Shown in pieces: positions 29,287-39,820 of a DNA stretch of 64,000 nucleotides. The stretch is from NCBI RefSeq assembly GCF_030161595.1, contig NZ_BSUM01000001.1:1116001-1180000 (forward strand). The letters run 5' to 3'. A program made the position numbers and the translations under genes. Below the pieces are notes generated by a model. The model was given only the letters and a program-made list of their open reading frames with translations, was not told where the DNA came from and did no database searches. This DNA is from Litorihabitans aurantiacus. Lineage in GTDB: Bacteria; Actinomycetota; Actinomycetes; Actinomycetales; Beutenbergiaceae. Within the stretch, counting starts at the first letter, position 1, and each line of letters starts with the position of its first letter.

Positions 29287-29391
29287 ACAGCCCGACGGCT
29301 TCGTCAAACCGCCCGAAGCGAGTTCTGGACCGCCCCACGAGGCGGCCGGACCGCCCGGGGCGACCACCGGACCGCCCGATCGGGAGTGCCG
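29287..29391 (-). repeat. Inverted array: the same nonamer five times at 21-bp spacing on the other strand
   Basis: Plus-strand cores start at 29287 (ACAGCCCGA), 29308 (ACCGCCCGA), 29329 (ACCGCCCCA), 29350 (ACCGCCCGG) and 29371 (ACCGCCCGA), the reverse complement of the direct array core, with at most one mismatch. A 66- to 78-bp spacer separates the two arrays. Looser copies continue at 29415, 29448 and 29456 out of phase. The two arrays could pair in many registers as DNA or RNA. Confidence 0.85.
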
Positions 29392-29509
29392 CGGCGAGCT
29401 GGCCGGACCGATCGACCGCCCAGCCGGCCGCCCGCCGGGGCGGGTCGACCGCTCAACCGCCCGGCCGAGCCGGGGCGGGCGGACCGGCGTCGGGTGTCCG
29501 CACGGACCG

Positions 29510-29515
29510 TAGGGT
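29510..29515 (+). promoter_or_regulatory. Leaderless -10 box for dop
   Basis: TAGGGT ending 6 nt before GTG 29522, directly downstream of the repeat-rich gap. Confidence 0.6.
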
Positions 29516-29521
29516 GGAGCG

Positions 29522-31182
29522 GTGCGCGTGATGGGGATCGAGACCGAGTACGGCGTCCTGGGCACGGGTGGCGCAGGGGGTGGCCGGGACAACCCGATGG
29601 CGCTGTCGGCGCTGGTCGTGGCCGCCTACGCGCAGTCGCTGCCCGAGCCGCCGCGCGCACGGTGGAGCTACGAGAGCGAGGACCCGCTGGCCGACGCCCG
29701 CGGGTGGCGGATCGACCGGTCCCGCGCGCACCCGAGCCAGCTCACCGACGAGCCCGGCCGGGAGGGATCGCCCCCGGGTCGGAGCACACCGACCACGCCG
29801 CGGCGGCGGCACCGACCCGCCGCCGTCGCGCCACCCACCCGGTGCGCGAGGACGCCGCCGCGACCAACGTGCTGCTCACGAACGGGGCGCGGCTCTACGT
29901 CGACCACGCGCACCCCGAGTACTCCAGCCCGGAGGTGCTCACCGCCCGCGACGCGGCGGTGTGGGACCGCGCGGGGGAGCACGTGATGCTCGCGGCGGTC
30001 CGCACGCTCGCGGCCTCGCCCCACACCCCGGACGTCGCGCTGTACAAGAACAACGTCGACGGCAAGGGCGCGAGCTACGGCACCCACGAGAACTACCTCG
30101 TGGACCGGGCGGTGCCCTTCGGCGACATCGTCGACTACCTGACGGCGTTCCTCGTCACGCGCACGGTGATGGTCGGCTCCGGACGCGTCGGACTCGGTCC
30201 GGCGGGGGACACCCCCGGGTACCAGCTGTCCCAGCGGGCCGACTACATGGAGGCGGAGGTCGGCCTCGAGACGACCCTGCGCCGCCCGATCATCAACACG
30301 CGCGACGAGCCGCACGCCGACGCGTCGCGGTTCCGGCGCCTGCACGTCATCATCGGCGACGCGAACTGCTTCGAGACCGCCACCCACCTCAAGCTGGGCA
30401 CGACCTCGCTCGTGCTGGCGGTGCTCGAGGCCGCGGCGCGCGAGGACTCCGGCGTCGAGGTCCCGTTCGCCTGGGAGGCGCTGCACCTCGCCGACCCGGT
30501 CGCGGCCGTGGCGGAGGTCAGCCGTGACCTCACCCTGAGCGCCCGGCTCGACGTGGCGGGGGAGGGGACCGCGCTCACCGCGCTCGAGATCCAGCGGCAC
30601 TACGCGGCCGGGGTGCGCGAGGCGATCGGGGACGCCCTCGACCCCGACGACGCGGCGGTCCTGGTGGCCTGGGAGCGGACGCTCGACCTCCTCGAGCACG
30701 ATCACGACGCCGCCGCGCGCGAGGTCGAGTGGCTCGCCAAGCTGCGCGTCCTGGAGGGCGTGAAGGAGCGCCACGGCCTGGGCTGGGACCACGCGAAGCT
30801 CGCCGCGATCGACCTGCAGTGGTCCGACGTGCGCCCCGAGCGCGGCATCTGCGCCCGCCTGCGGGCGGCCGGCGGCGTGGCCGAGATCGTCCCGGCCGAC
30901 GAGGCCGAGCGGGCCGTGCACGAGCCTCCGACCGACACGCGCGCGTGGTTCCGCGGCGAGGCGCTGCGCCGGTACGGCGACGCCGTGGCCGCGGCCGGGT
31001 GGGACGGCGTCGTGCTCGACGTCGCGAGCCAGCCCTCGCTCGTCCGCGTGCCGATGCCCGATCCGCGCCGGGGCACGCGCGCGCTGATGGGCGAGCTCCT
31101 CGATCGCCACCCCACGGCCGACACCCTGGTGGCGGAGCTGCTCGCCCCGCCCGCGCCGCCCGTCCAGACCCCGCACGCATAG
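29522..31182 (+). CDS. dop: Dop, deamidase/depupylase of Pup (frame break)
   Basis: About 553 aa when one C is added to the run 29771-29775. It belongs to the carboxylate-amine ligase fold shared with PafA: it opens with VMGIETEYGVLG (ATP/Mg Glu), then [53 protein letters not shown] and THLKLGTTSLVLAVLE. Dop converts the C-terminal glutamine of Pup to glutamate and removes Pup from substrates. The Dop loop with acidic and Ala residues lies around residues 80-115, where the break occurs. GTG start supported by a leaderless promoter. Confidence 0.95.
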
Positions 31183-31185
31183 GAT
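31180..31185 (+). promoter_or_regulatory. Possible -10 box for pup
   Basis: TAGGAT overlapping the dop stop codon, 25 nt before the pup GTG. Unlike its neighbours pup would have a short leader with a strong ribosome site, GAGGAGG at 31199-31205. Confidence 0.45.
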
Positions 31186-31210
31186 CGGACCGAGACACGA
31201 GGAGGACACC

Positions 31211-31396
31211 GTGACGTCCCAGCACTTCAGCAGCCACCGCCCCGGCGAGGGCGACGACGACGCCCCCGCCCCCGTCCCCACCGCCCCCGCGGCCTCCACG
31301 AACGCGGTCGACGACCTCCTCGACGAGATCGACGACGTGCTCGAGACCAACGCCGAGTCCTTCGTGCGCGGATTCGTCCAGAAGGGCGGCCAGTGA
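31211..31396 (+). CDS. pup: Prokaryotic ubiquitin-like protein Pup
   Basis: 61 aa, close to the usual 60-70. Disordered acidic and Pro/Ala-rich N-terminal half ([18 protein letters not shown]), then the Arc-binding helix [18 protein letters not shown] and the C-terminus [10 protein letters not shown]. The last residue is Gln, so Dop must deamidate it before PafA can ligate it to lysines. Strong ribosome site 5 nt upstream. The stop overlaps the prcB GTG, so Pup and the proteasome beta subunit are coupled. Confidence 0.97.
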   Translation: MTSQHFSSHRPGEGDDDAPAPVPTAPAASTNAVDDLLDEIDDVLETNAESFVRGFVQKGGQ

Positions 31397-32245
31397 CCCT
31401 CGGTCCCCGCCTGCCCGCCTCCTACCTCGCGCCCGGCACGTCCTCCTTCGTGGACTTCGTCGGCGACGTCGCCCCCGAGCTCCTCGCCGCGCGGCAGCAG
31501 CACGCGCGCCCGGGCGAGGCCGACCTCGAGCAGGCGCACGCCACGACGATCGTCGCGCTGACCCATCCCGGTGGCGTCGTGATGGCGGGCGACCGCCGAG
31601 CGACGTCGGGCACCTACATCGCGCACCGCGAGATCGAGAAGGTCTTCGCCGCGGACGAGGCCTCCGTCATCGGCATCGCCGGGGCGGCCGGCATCGGGCT
31701 GGACCTCGTGCGCCTCTTCCAGCTCGAGCTCGAGCACTACGAGAAGCTCGAGGGCACGCCCCTCTCGCTCGAGGGCAAGGCCAACCGGCTCGCGCGCCTC
31801 GTGCGCGCCAACCTCCCCTGGCGACACAGGGTCTGGTCGCGGTTCCGCTGTTCGGCGGGGTCGACGGCGCAGCGACCGCCAGCACCGACGGCGCGCACCC
31901 GGCCGGACCCGGCCGCCTCTACTCCTACGACGTCGTCGGCGGCCGGTACACGGAGCGGAACCACCACTGCATCGGGTCGGGCGCCGTGTTCGCGCGCGGC
32001 AGCCTGAAGAACCTGTGGCGACCCGGTCTCACCGAGACCGAGGCCGTCGAGGTCGCGGTCGCCGCGCTGCTCGACGCCGCCGACGACGACTCCGCCACCG
32101 GCGGGGTCGACCTCGTCCGCGGGATCCTGCCCGTCGTCGCCGTGGTCGACGCCTCCGGCTACCGCCGCGTGCCGCACGAGGAGCTCGCCGGCCACGTCGA
32201 GAGCGTGCTCGCGCTGCGCGCCCGGACGCAGGGGGACGCTCGTGA
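31393..32245 (+). CDS. prcB: Proteasome beta subunit PrcB (two frame breaks)
   Basis: About 284 aa after adding one base in each of the runs 31815-31818 and 32231-32235. A 50-residue propeptide ends in AHA; the mature protein starts at Thr51 in [21 protein letters not shown], the catalytic N-terminal threonine. Further core motifs are [20 protein letters not shown] and [20 protein letters not shown]. With the second repair the protein ends TQGGRS and its TGA overlaps the prcA GTG, which is the expected arrangement and strong evidence that the break is artificial. Fourteen subunits form the two inner rings of the 20S core. Confidence 0.93.
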
Positions 32246-32955
32246 GCCTCCCGTTCTACGTCTCGCCCGAGCAGATGATGAAGGACCGGGCCGACTACGC
32301 GCGCAAGGGCGTCGCGCGCGGTCGCGCCGTCGTCGCCCTCACCTGTGCGGACGGGATCGTCTTCACCACCCACAACCCCTCGCGGGCGCTGCACAAGATC
32401 AGCGAGATCTACGACCGGATCGCGTTCGCGGGCGTGGGGAAGTACCACGAGTTCGAGTCGCTGCGCGTGGCCGGCATCCGCTACGCCGACCTGCGCGGCT
32501 ACGCCTACGACCGCTCCGACGTCAGCGTCCGCGGTCTCGCGAGCTCCTACGCGCAGACGCTCGGAACGATCTTCACCGCCGAGACCAAGCCGTACGAGGT
32601 CGAGCTCGTCGTGGCGGAGGTCGGCGCGCGCCCCGAGGCCGACCAGCTGTACCGGCTCTCCTTCGACGGCACGCTCGCGGAGGAGTCCCACCACGTCGTC
32701 ATCGGGGGGCAGGCCGACCTGCGCCACCAGGTGGTGGCCCAGCACTGGCGCCCCGACCTGACGCGGGCCGACGCGCTGCGTCTCGCGCTGCGAGCGCTGG
32801 AGGAGTCCGACGACGGAGCGACCCGGGCGATCCCGCCGGGGCAGCTCGAGGCGGCCGTCCTCGACCGCGGCGCGGTGCGCCGGAGCTTCCGACGTCTCGA
32901 CGCCGAGCGCGAGCTCGCGGGGGCGGGCGGAGCGGGGGCCGACCCGCGTGGCTGA
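32242..32955 (+). CDS. prcA: Proteasome alpha subunit PrcA
   Basis: 237 aa. The N-terminal gate and alpha-ring signature are clear: [20 protein letters not shown], then [20 protein letters not shown] and [20 protein letters not shown]. No propeptide or catalytic Thr, as expected. The tail is Ala/Gly-rich. It forms the outer rings to which the Arc C-terminal GQYL motif docks. Coupled to prcB (GTGA) and overlapping pafA by 8 nt. Confidence 0.96.
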   Translation: MSLPFYVSPEQMMKDRADYARKGVARGRAVVALTCADGIVFTTHNPSRALHKISEIYDRIAFAGVGKYHEFESLRVAGIRYADLRGYAYDRSDVSVRGLASSYAQTLGTIFTAETKPYEVELVVAEVGARPEADQLYRLSFDGTLAEESHHVVIGGQADLRHQVVAQHWRPDLTRADALRLALRALEESDDGATRAIPPGQLEAAVLDRGAVRRSFRRLDAERELAGAGGAGADPRG

Positions 32956-34348
32956 GCAGCAGACTCCCGCCCGCGACGTCGCCACGCGCCGGATCTTCGG
33001 TCTCGAGACCGAGTACGGCATCACGTGCTCGGCGCCCGGCGGTCGCGCCATGAGCGCGGACGAGGCGGCGCGCTACCTCTTCCGCACGGTCGTGGCGTGG
33101 GGCCGGTCGAGCAACGTGTTCCTGCGCAACGGCGCCCGGCTCTACCTCGACGTCGGCAGCCACCCCGAGTACGCCACGGCCGAGACCGACGACGTGCGCG
33201 ACGCCGTCGTGCAGGACGCGGCCGGCGTCCGGATCCTGCAGGACCTCCTGACGGACGCGCACACCCGGATGCGCGAGGAGGGGGTGCCGGGGCGCCTGCA
33301 CCTGCTGCGCAACAACCTCGACTCGCACGGCAACTCCTTCGGGTGCCACGAGAACTACCTGATCCGGCGCCGCGCGGACTTCGCGCGCACGGCGGACGTG
33401 CTCGTCCCGTTCTTCGTGACGCGCCAGATCCTCACGGGGGCGGGCCACGTGCTCGCCGGCCCGAAGGGGCCGCGCTACTGCTTCTCGCAGCGGGCCGACC
33501 ACATCTGGGAGACGGTCTCCTCGGCCACGACCCGCTCGCGCCCGATCATCAACACGCGCGACGAGCCGCACGCCGACGCCGACAGCTACCGGCGCCTGCA
33601 CGTCATCGTCGGAGACTCCTCGATGGCCGAGCCGACGACGATGCTCAAGCTGGGCACGACCGACCTGGTGCTGCGCATGCTCGAGAGCGGTGTGCACCTG
33701 CGCGACGTCGCGCTGGAGAACCCCGTGCGCGCCATCCGCGACATCAGCCACGACCTCACCGGCCGCGCGCCGCTGCGGCGCAGCTCCGGGGCGAGCACGA
33801 CGGCGATCGACGTGCAGGCCGAGCTGCTCGCCCGCGCGCAGGAGTTCGTCCGCGGCACCGGCGACACGTCCGAGCGCACCGCCTGGACCCTGGACCTGTG
33901 GGAGCGCGGCCTGGCCGCCGTCGCCGACGGCGACCACCACCTGGTCGACACCGAGCTCGACTGGGCGATCAAGGAGCGTCTGGTGACCCGGTACCGGGAG
34001 CGCGCCGGCGTGCCCCTCGACGACCCGAAGGTCGCTCGGCTCCTCCTGGCGTACCACGACATCTCCCCGGAGGACGGCCTGCTCGAGCCGATGGTGCGCA
34101 AGGGTCTCGTGCAGCGCCTCACCACCCCCGAGGAGGTCGGCCACGCCGCCGAGCACCCGCCCGCCACGACGCGCGCGCGCCTGCGCGGCGACTTCGTCCG
34201 CGCCGCCCAGGAGGCGCGGCGCGACCACACGGTCGACTGGGTCCACCTGAAGATCAACGACGTCGCGCAGCGCACGGTGCTGTGCTCGGACCCGTTCCGC
34301 GCGCACGACGAGCGCGTGGACCGTCTGATCGCGAGCATGCGCCCGTGA
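32948..34348 (+). CDS. pafA: PafA, Pup-protein ligase
   Basis: 466 aa with no frame break. Hallmarks: [14 protein letters not shown] at the N-terminus (ATP/Mg-binding Glu), [60 protein letters not shown] and [16 protein letters not shown]. It joins the gamma-carboxylate of the C-terminal Glu of Pup to substrate lysines. It and Dop share fold and motifs, but PafA has the YGITC form and lacks the Dop loop. The GTG start lies inside prcA. Confidence 0.96.
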   Translation: MAEQQTPARDVATRRIFGLETEYGITCSAPGGRAMSADEAARYLFRTVVAWGRSSNVFLRNGARLYLDVGSHPEYATAETDDVRDAVVQDAAGVRILQDLLTDAHTRMREEGVPGRLHLLRNNLDSHGNSFGCHENYLIRRRADFARTADVLVPFFVTRQILTGAGHVLAGPKGPRYCFSQRADHIWETVSSATTRSRPIINTRDEPHADADSYRRLHVIVGDSSMAEPTTMLKLGTTDLVLRMLESGVHLRDVALENPVRAIRDISHDLTGRAPLRRSSGASTTAIDVQAELLARAQEFVRGTGDTSERTAWTLDLWERGLAAVADGDHHLVDTELDWAIKERLVTRYRERAGVPLDDPKVARLLLAYHDISPEDGLLEPMVRKGLVQRLTTPEEVGHAAEHPPATTRARLRGDFVRAAQEARRDHTVDWVHLKINDVAQRTVLCSDPFRAHDERVDRLIASMRP

Positions 34349-35352
34349 CGCGCCTGGGAGCACCTCGACGTCCCGCGCGCCGCCCCGCCGTGGCCGCGGT
34401 CCTGGCCGCGACGCTCGCGATCGGCGCCCTGGCGGGGTGCCGTGCCCAGCCCGAACCGGAGCCGACCCCGACGGCCACGGTCGCCGTCGCGGGGGAGTTC
34501 GGCGTCCGACCCACCATCACGATCGCCGGCGGCCGGACGGTCGAGGCGACGAGCTCGCAGGTGCTCCTGGAGGGCGAGGGGCCGGCGGTCGTGGAGGGCC
34601 AGCCCCTCCTCATCGACTTCGTCGCGCTCGACATCGCCACGGGCGAGACGGTGGCCGACACCTACCCCGGGCTCCCCGAGGTCCGCACGATGTCCGCCGA
34701 CTCCCTCGGGGCACCGCTGCACGACCTGCTCCAGGGCGTCACCGTCGGCAGCCGGGTCGAGCTGGTCGAGATCGGCAGCGCCGCCCGGCCGACGCCGCAC
34801 GTGCTCGTCCTGGACGTCCTCCCGCTGCGCGCCACGGGCGCCGCGCGCGAGGGCGAGCCCGGACTCCCGACGCTCACCCTCGGCCCGGACGGGGCGCCAA
34901 CGCCCGAGCTCCCGCAGGACGAGCCCCCGCCGACGGGGACCCGGTTCGCCGTCACGATCAAGGGGGACGGCCCCCAGGTGTCGTCCGACCAGTCCGTGGT
35001 CCTCCAGCTGACCTCGGTGCGGTGGAGCGACGGCGCGGTGGTGGACTCGACGTGGGGCAGCGCTCCCCGCTCGCTCGCCCTGTCCGACCTGACCCCGCCG
35101 CTGCGCGGCGCCCTGCTCGAGCAGACGGTCGGCTCGCAGATCCTCGTGGTGGCACCCTCCGGCGAGGCGGGTTCGAACGAGACGCTCGTGACGGTCCTCG
35201 ACGTGCTCGCGACCGCGGACGTCGCGGTCCCCACGGGCACCGAGGCCGACCCGTCCGAGGGCACCGACCTCGAGCCCGTCCCCGATCCGGAGCAGGACCT
35301 GCAGCCGCCGGGCGACACCCGCCCGACCGACCCGCCGCCGTCGGGCCAGTAG
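34345..35352 (+). CDS. FKBP-type peptidyl-prolyl isomerase lipoprotein
   Basis: 335 aa. Signal with twin arginine-rich start and hydrophobic core [18 protein letters not shown]; the lipobox is LAGC. Two FKBP-like modules follow: a degenerate one ([20 protein letters not shown]) and a better one ([20 protein letters not shown], then [20 protein letters not shown]). The tail is Pro/Glu/Asp-rich. It probably folds proteins outside the membrane. Position right after pafA is common in Micrococcales. GTG overlaps the pafA stop. Confidence 0.82.
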   Translation: MTRLGAPRRPARRPAVAAVLAATLAIGALAGCRAQPEPEPTPTATVAVAGEFGVRPTITIAGGRTVEATSSQVLLEGEGPAVVEGQPLLIDFVALDIATGETVADTYPGLPEVRTMSADSLGAPLHDLLQGVTVGSRVELVEIGSAARPTPHVLVLDVLPLRATGAAREGEPGLPTLTLGPDGAPTPELPQDEPPPTGTRFAVTIKGDGPQVSSDQSVVLQLTSVRWSDGAVVDSTWGSAPRSLALSDLTPPLRGALLEQTVGSQILVVAPSGEAGSNETLVTVLDVLATADVAVPTGTEADPSEGTDLEPVPDPEQDLQPPGDTRPTDPPPSGQ

Positions 35353-35387
35353 CTCCTCCGGGGGCCGGTGACGGACTCCCGCGGGCG

Positions 35388-35393
35388 TAAACT
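35388..35393 (+). promoter_or_regulatory. Leaderless -10 box for hisF
   Basis: TAAACT ending 7 nt before ATG 35401. Confidence 0.6.
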
Positions 35394-35400
35394 GGACGTC

Positions 35401-36171
35401 ATGCCCGTTGCTCTGCGCGTTGTCCCCTGCCTGGACGTCGACGCCGGCCGGGTGGTCAAGGGGGTCCGGTTCGCGGGGCTGCGGGACGCGGGCGATCCGG
35501 TGGAGCTCGCCCGACGCTACGACGCCGAGGGTGCCGACGAGATCACGTTCCTCGACGTCAGCGCGTCGAGCTCCGGCCGCGCCACGACGCTCGAGACCGT
35601 CACCGCCGCCGCCGAGCAGGTCTTCGTCCCGCTCACCGTCGGGGGAGGCGTGCGCAGCGTCGCCGACGTCGAGGCGCTCCTGCGCGCCGGGGCCGACAAG
35701 GTCGGCGTCAACACCGCGGCGATCGCCCGCCCCGAGCTCATCGGCGAGATCACCCGCCGGTTCGGCAACCAGGTCCTCGTGGTGTCGGTCGACGCGCGCC
35801 GGTGCGCCCCCGGTGTCGAGACGGAGTCCGGGTTCGAGGTCACCACGCACGGCGGGCGGCGCGGCACCGGTATCGACGCGGTCGCGTGGGCGGCGGAGGC
35901 CGCCGACCGCGGCGCCGGCGAGGTCCTGCTGAACTCCATCGACGCGGACGGGACGACCGACGGCTTCGACGTGGCCATGCTGACCGCGGTGCGCGCCGCC
36001 GTCGACGTGCCGCTGGTCGCGAGCGGGGGCGCGGGGAGCACCGACCACTTCGTCGAGGCGGCAGCCACGGGCGCCGACGCCGTGCTCGCCGCGAGCGTCT
36101 TCCACTTCGGCACGCTGAGCATCGGCGCCGTCAAGGACGCGCTGCGTGGTGCGGGCCACGTGGTCCGGTGA
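35401..36171 (+). CDS. hisF: HisF, cyclase subunit of imidazole glycerol phosphate synthase
   Basis: 256 aa TIM barrel. Catalytic Asp11 is in [16 protein letters not shown], and the second catalytic Asp in [15 protein letters not shown]. Phosphate-binding loops VGGGVRS and ASGGAGS are present. With HisH it forms the imidazole ring and AICAR. hisH is not next to it here. Start ATG fits the leaderless promoter. The stop overlaps the GTG of the ABC exporter gene. Confidence 0.96.
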   Translation: MPVALRVVPCLDVDAGRVVKGVRFAGLRDAGDPVELARRYDAEGADEITFLDVSASSSGRATTLETVTAAAEQVFVPLTVGGGVRSVADVEALLRAGADKVGVNTAAIARPELIGEITRRFGNQVLVVSVDARRCAPGVETESGFEVTTHGGRRGTGIDAVAWAAEAADRGAGEVLLNSIDADGTTDGFDVAMLTAVRAAVDVPLVASGGAGSTDHFVEAAATGADAVLAASVFHFGTLSIGAVKDALRGAGHVVR

Positions 36172-38027
36172 GCGGCGCCAGGCTGCGCGGGGGTGAGCTG
36201 AGGCGGTCCGCGACGCTGATCGGCCGCGGGCTGCGCGAGCAGCGGCGGGCCGCGACCATCGCGATCGTGTTCTCGACGCTCTACGGCCTCGGGACGGTCG
36301 CCTCGGGCTGGCTCCTGGGCCGCGCCACCGACACCGTCATCGTGCCCGCGGTCCAGGGCGAGGGTGTCACGACCGGCCAGGTGTGGCTGATGGGCGGGGT
36401 CCTGCTGCTGGCCACGGTCGTCACGAGCGTCTCGGTCGCCCTGCGTCGCATCTACGCCGGCATGGTCGCGTTCGACGTCCAGGCGGCGCACCGCCGCCGC
36501 GTCACGCGGCACTACCTCCGGGTGCCGATGGCGTGGCACCGCAGGAACCCCACCGGCAAGCTGCTGGCGCACGCGAGCTCCGACGTCGAGGCGGCGGCCG
36601 GGGTCTTCGTCCCGCTGCCGTTCGCCATCGGCGTGCTGATCATGCTGGTCGCCGCGAGTGGCGCGATGTTCGCGGCCAACTGGGCGCTCGGGCTCATCGG
36701 GCTGGCCGTGCTGCCCGTCGTCGTGATCGCCAACGCCGTCTACCGCCGCGCCGTCTCACCGGTGGTCGCCCAGACCCAGGAGGAGCGTGGTCGCGTGGCC
36801 GACGCCGCGCACGCCAGCTTCGAGGCCGCGCTCGTGGTCAAGTCGCTCGGGACGGCGGACCGCGAGGAGGCGGCGTTCGCCGTCGCGACCGACCGGCTGC
36901 GGGCGGCGAGCACCCGCGCCGGCCGCATCCGCGCGGTCTTCGACCCCGTCATCGACCTGATCCCGGCCGCCGCCACGCTCCTGGTCCTGGTCGTCGGTGC
37001 CGTCCAGGTGCGCGACGGCGGAGCAGCCACCGGTGACGTCGTCACCGCCGCGTACCTGCTGACGGTCATGACCTTCCCGGTCCGCGCGATCGGTTTCGTG
37101 CTGGGCGAGCTGCCGCGCTCGCTGGTCGGGCACGACCGCATCTCGAGCGTGCTCGAGGCGCCCACCGACCACCACCGCACGGGCGCCCTCGCCGCGGGGG
37201 AGCACCCGGGCGGCGCCGGCGTCGAGCTCCGGGGCGTCGGCCTGGTCGTGAGCGGTCCCGAGGGCGAGGCGACGTTGCTGCGGGACGTCGACCTCGACGT
37301 CGCGCCCGGCACGCGGGTCGCGGTGGTCGGGGCGACGGGCGCGGGCAAGTCGACGCTGCTCGACGTCGTCAGCCAGCTCACCCGTCCGACCACCGGCACC
37401 GTCCGCATCGACGGCGTGGACGCCGCCGGCCTCGGGCACGCGGAGCTCTCCCGGATGGTCGCCTACGCGGCGCAGGACGCGTTCGTCTTCGACGACTCCG
37501 TGCGCGGCAACGTCGCGCTGGACGCGCCCGACGCCGAGCCGACCCCGGACGAGGAGGTGTGGTCCGCGCTGCGGCGCGCGCGGGTCGACGACGTCGTCCG
37601 CGCGCTGCCGGACGGCCTCGACACCGTGCTCGGCGAGCGCGGCACGAGCCTGTCCGGCGGGCAGCGTCAGCGGGTCGCGATCGCGCGGGCGCTCGTGCGC
37701 CGCCCGCGCCTGCTGCTCCTGGACGACGCGACCTCCGCGCTCGACCCGGTGGTCGAGCGCGAGATCCTCGCGGGCCTCGCCGAGTCCGAGGAGCAGCCGC
37801 CGACCGTCGTGATGGCCGCCTACCGGCCGGCGACGATCGCGCTCGCCGACGTCGTGGTGCTGCTCGAGCGCGGCCGCGTCACGGCGGTCGGACCCGTCGG
37901 TGAGCTGCAGCGCACCTCGCCCGCTTTCGCCGACCTCCTGCAGGCCTACGAGCGCGACCGCGACGACGACGGCGTCGACGGCGCCGGCGCGGACGGTGCG
38001 CGACACGACAGCGAGGTGCAGCGATGA
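36168..38027 (+). CDS. ABC exporter half-transporter 1, non-canonical ATP site
   Basis: 619 aa: six membrane helices (to about residue 310) followed by an ATPase domain. Walker A is GATGAGKST and the signature is canonical SLSGGQRQ. But Walker B is [12 protein letters not shown], with Asp in place of the catalytic Glu, and the H-loop reads MAAYRPA, with Tyr in place of His. This is the degenerate half of a heterodimer; its canonical signature serves the partner's ATP site. Substrate unknown; could be drug, lipid or peptide. Coupled to hisF upstream and to the second half downstream. Confidence 0.88.
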   Translation: MSGARLRGGELRRSATLIGRGLREQRRAATIAIVFSTLYGLGTVASGWLLGRATDTVIVPAVQGEGVTTGQVWLMGGVLLLATVVTSVSVALRRIYAGMVAFDVQAAHRRRVTRHYLRVPMAWHRRNPTGKLLAHASSDVEAAAGVFVPLPFAIGVLIMLVAASGAMFAANWALGLIGLAVLPVVVIANAVYRRAVSPVVAQTQEERGRVADAAHASFEAALVVKSLGTADREEAAFAVATDRLRAASTRAGRIRAVFDPVIDLIPAAATLLVLVVGAVQVRDGGAATGDVVTAAYLLTVMTFPVRAIGFVLGELPRSLVGHDRISSVLEAPTDHHRTGALAAGEHPGGAGVELRGVGLVVSGPEGEATLLRDVDLDVAPGTRVAVVGATGAGKSTLLDVVSQLTRPTTGTVRIDGVDAAGLGHAELSRMVAYAAQDAFVFDDSVRGNVALDAPDAEPTPDEEVWSALRRARVDDVVRALPDGLDTVLGERGTSLSGGQRQRVAIARALVRRPRLLLLDDATSALDPVVEREILAGLAESEEQPPTVVMAAYRPATIALADVVVLLERGRVTAVGPVGELQRTSPAFADLLQAYERDRDDDGVDGAGADGARHDSEVQR

Positions 38028-39820
38028 GCGCCGGCAGCGCGGGCGTCACGCCCGCGGCCGAGCTCGGCGTCGTCGCGACGGTCCGGCGCGGCGTCCGGGA
38101 GTCCCCGCTGATGCTGCGCGGGATCGGGCTGACGCTGCTGCTGGCGGCGCTGGCGACGGCGGGGCGCGTCGTCGTGCCGTTCGCCGTCCAGCGGGCCACC
38201 GACCTGGGTGTCCTCGCGCCCGGCGGGCCGGACGTCGGCGTCGTCGTCACGACGGCGCTGATCGCCGCGTGCGTGCTGCTGGTGGCCTCGGCGTGCTCGG
38301 CGATCTCGAACGCCCGCCTCTTCGCGGCGGCCGAGGCGGGCCTCGCGCAGCTGCGCACCACCGCGTTCCGGCACGTGCACGACCTGTCGGTGCTGAGCCA
38401 GAACTCCGAGCGCCGCGGCGCGCTGGTCTCGCGCGTGACGAGCGACGTCGACACGATCAGCCAGTTCGTGCAGTGGGGCGGCATCATGCTGGTGCTGTCC
38501 TCGCTGCAGATCCTCGCCGCCACGGTCGCGATGGCGATCTACTCCTGGCAGCTCACGCTCCTGGTGTGGCTCTGCCTGCTGCCGATGGCGCTGCTGGCGC
38601 CGCGCGCGCAGAAGGCGCTGAACGCCGCCTACCTGACGGTGCGCGTGCGCGTCGGGACCATGCTCGCAGCGGTGTCGGAGTCGGTTGTCGGCGCGCACAC
38701 CATCCGCGCCTACGGCATCGGCGGCCGGACGCAGCACCGCCTCGACACGGCGGTGCGGGAGCACCGGGACTCGGCCGTGCGGGCCCAGACGCTCGCCGCA
38801 GCCGCGTTCTCCACGGGCGTCCTGCTGTCGGGCCTCGCGCTCGCCGTCGTGGTCGTCGTGGGCTCGTTCCTCGGCGTGGCCGGCGACATCAGCGTGGGGC
38901 ACCTCCTGGCGGTGCTGTTCCTGGTCCAGCTGTTCGTCGGCCCGGTCCAGAACGCGACCGAGGTGCTGAACGAGCTCCAGAACGCCGTGGCCGGCTGGCG
39001 GCGCGTGCTGTCGCTGCTCGAGACGCCCGTCGACGTCGTGGCGCCGGCGCGCCCGACGCCGCTCCCGGCCGGTGCGCTCGACGTCCGCCTCGAGGGGGTC
39101 ACGTTCGCCTACCCCGGTGGTCCGCCGGTGCTGCGCGACGTCACGCTCGAGGTGCCGGCCACCACGCGGGTGGCCGTCGTGGGGCGCACGGGGTCGGGCA
39201 AGACGACGATCGCGCGCCTCGTCACGCGGTTCACCGATCCCGGGACCGGGCGGGTGCTGGTGGGCGGCGTCGACCTGCGCGAGGTGGCCGACGGCGACCT
39301 GCGCCGCCGTGTCGTCACCCTCACCCAGGAGGGCTTCCTGTTCGACACCACGGTCGCGGCGAACGTGGCCTACGGGCTGCCCGACCCCGGCGCCCCCGAC
39401 GCGCGGGCACGGGTCGAGGCCGCCGTCGCCGAGCTCGAGCTCGGCGACTGGGTCGCCTCGCTGCCGCAGGGGCTCGACACGCCCGTGGGTCAGCGCGGGG
39501 AGTCGCTGTCGGCGGGGGAGCGCCAGCTGGTGGCGCTGCTGCGCACCCAGGTGGTCGGGGCCGATCTGCTCGTGCTGGACGAGGCGACCTCCGCCGTCGA
39601 TCCGGCCACGGAGCTGCGCACGGCGCGCGCGCTGACGCGGGCGATGGCCGGCCGCACCTCGATCACGATCGCCCACCGGCTCTCGACGGCCGCGCAGTCC
39701 GACCTCGTGGTCGTCGTGCACGACGGCGAGATCGCGGAGGTCGGCACGCACGAGCAGCTGCTCGCCGACGGGCGCGGCTACGCGGGCATGTTCGCCTCCT
39801 GGCTGGCCTCGACCAGCTAG
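38024..39820 (+). CDS. ABC exporter half-transporter 2, catalytic ATP site
   Basis: 598 aa with the same membrane-ATPase layout. Walker [10 protein letters not shown], Walker [13 protein letters not shown] with catalytic Glu, and H-loop [10 protein letters not shown] with His are all canonical. The signature is altered to SLSAGERQ. This is the exact mirror of the first half, so the pair should have one active and one degenerate ATP site, as in TmrAB and TM287/288. ATG overlaps the first gene's stop (ATGA). Its TAG stop shares the palindrome CTAG with the stop of the convergent gene. Confidence 0.88.
   Translation: MSAGSAGVTPAAELGVVATVRRGVRESPLMLRGIGLTLLLAALATAGRVVVPFAVQRATDLGVLAPGGPDVGVVVTTALIAACVLLVASACSAISNARLFAAAEAGLAQLRTTAFRHVHDLSVLSQNSERRGALVSRVTSDVDTISQFVQWGGIMLVLSSLQILAATVAMAIYSWQLTLLVWLCLLPMALLAPRAQKALNAAYLTVRVRVGTMLAAVSESVVGAHTIRAYGIGGRTQHRLDTAVREHRDSAVRAQTLAAAAFSTGVLLSGLALAVVVVVGSFLGVAGDISVGHLLAVLFLVQLFVGPVQNATEVLNELQNAVAGWRRVLSLLETPVDVVAPARPTPLPAGALDVRLEGVTFAYPGGPPVLRDVTLEVPATTRVAVVGRTGSGKTTIARLVTRFTDPGTGRVLVGGVDLREVADGDLRRRVVTLTQEGFLFDTTVAANVAYGLPDPGAPDARARVEAAVAELELGDWVASLPQGLDTPVGQRGESLSAGERQLVALLRTQVVGADLLVLDEATSAVDPATELRTARALTRAMAGRTSITIAHRLSTAAQSDLVVVVHDGEIAEVGTHEQLLADGRGYAGMFASWLASTS

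Larger units (their letters stand above)
28933..29521 (+). other. 589-bp non-coding gap between arc and dop, filled with 21-bp-phased repeats
   Basis: No gene can be supported here. A long open frame runs through it only because stop codons are rare at this GC content; its product would be low-complexity Ser/Gly and Pro repeats. The stretch contains four sub-arrays with a 21-bp step (listed separately) and ends in the dop promoter. In many relatives arc and dop are close together, so this gap may be an insertion. Confidence 0.7.

Noticed and set aside
29116-29391. CRISPR array
   Set aside because: The constant part is only 9 bp and the variable part 12 bp, much shorter than any CRISPR repeat or spacer, and no cas genes lie nearby.
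29113-29521. N-terminal extension of dop or a separate heptad-repeat protein
   Set aside because: The open frame through the array would encode Ser-Gly-Gly heptads and then Pro-Pro heptads, with no ribosome site. Stops are rare at this GC content. Dop normally begins at VMGIETEYG, where the leaderless promoter also points.
31393-32245. Programmed frameshift in prcB
   Set aside because: No slippery heptamer or downstream pseudoknot stands out, and the same kind of break affects many unrelated genes, so an assembly cause is more likely.
36168-39820. Horizontally acquired exporter island
   Set aside because: GC content and codon use match the neighbours, both ends overlap or abut host genes and there are no mobility genes or flanking repeats.
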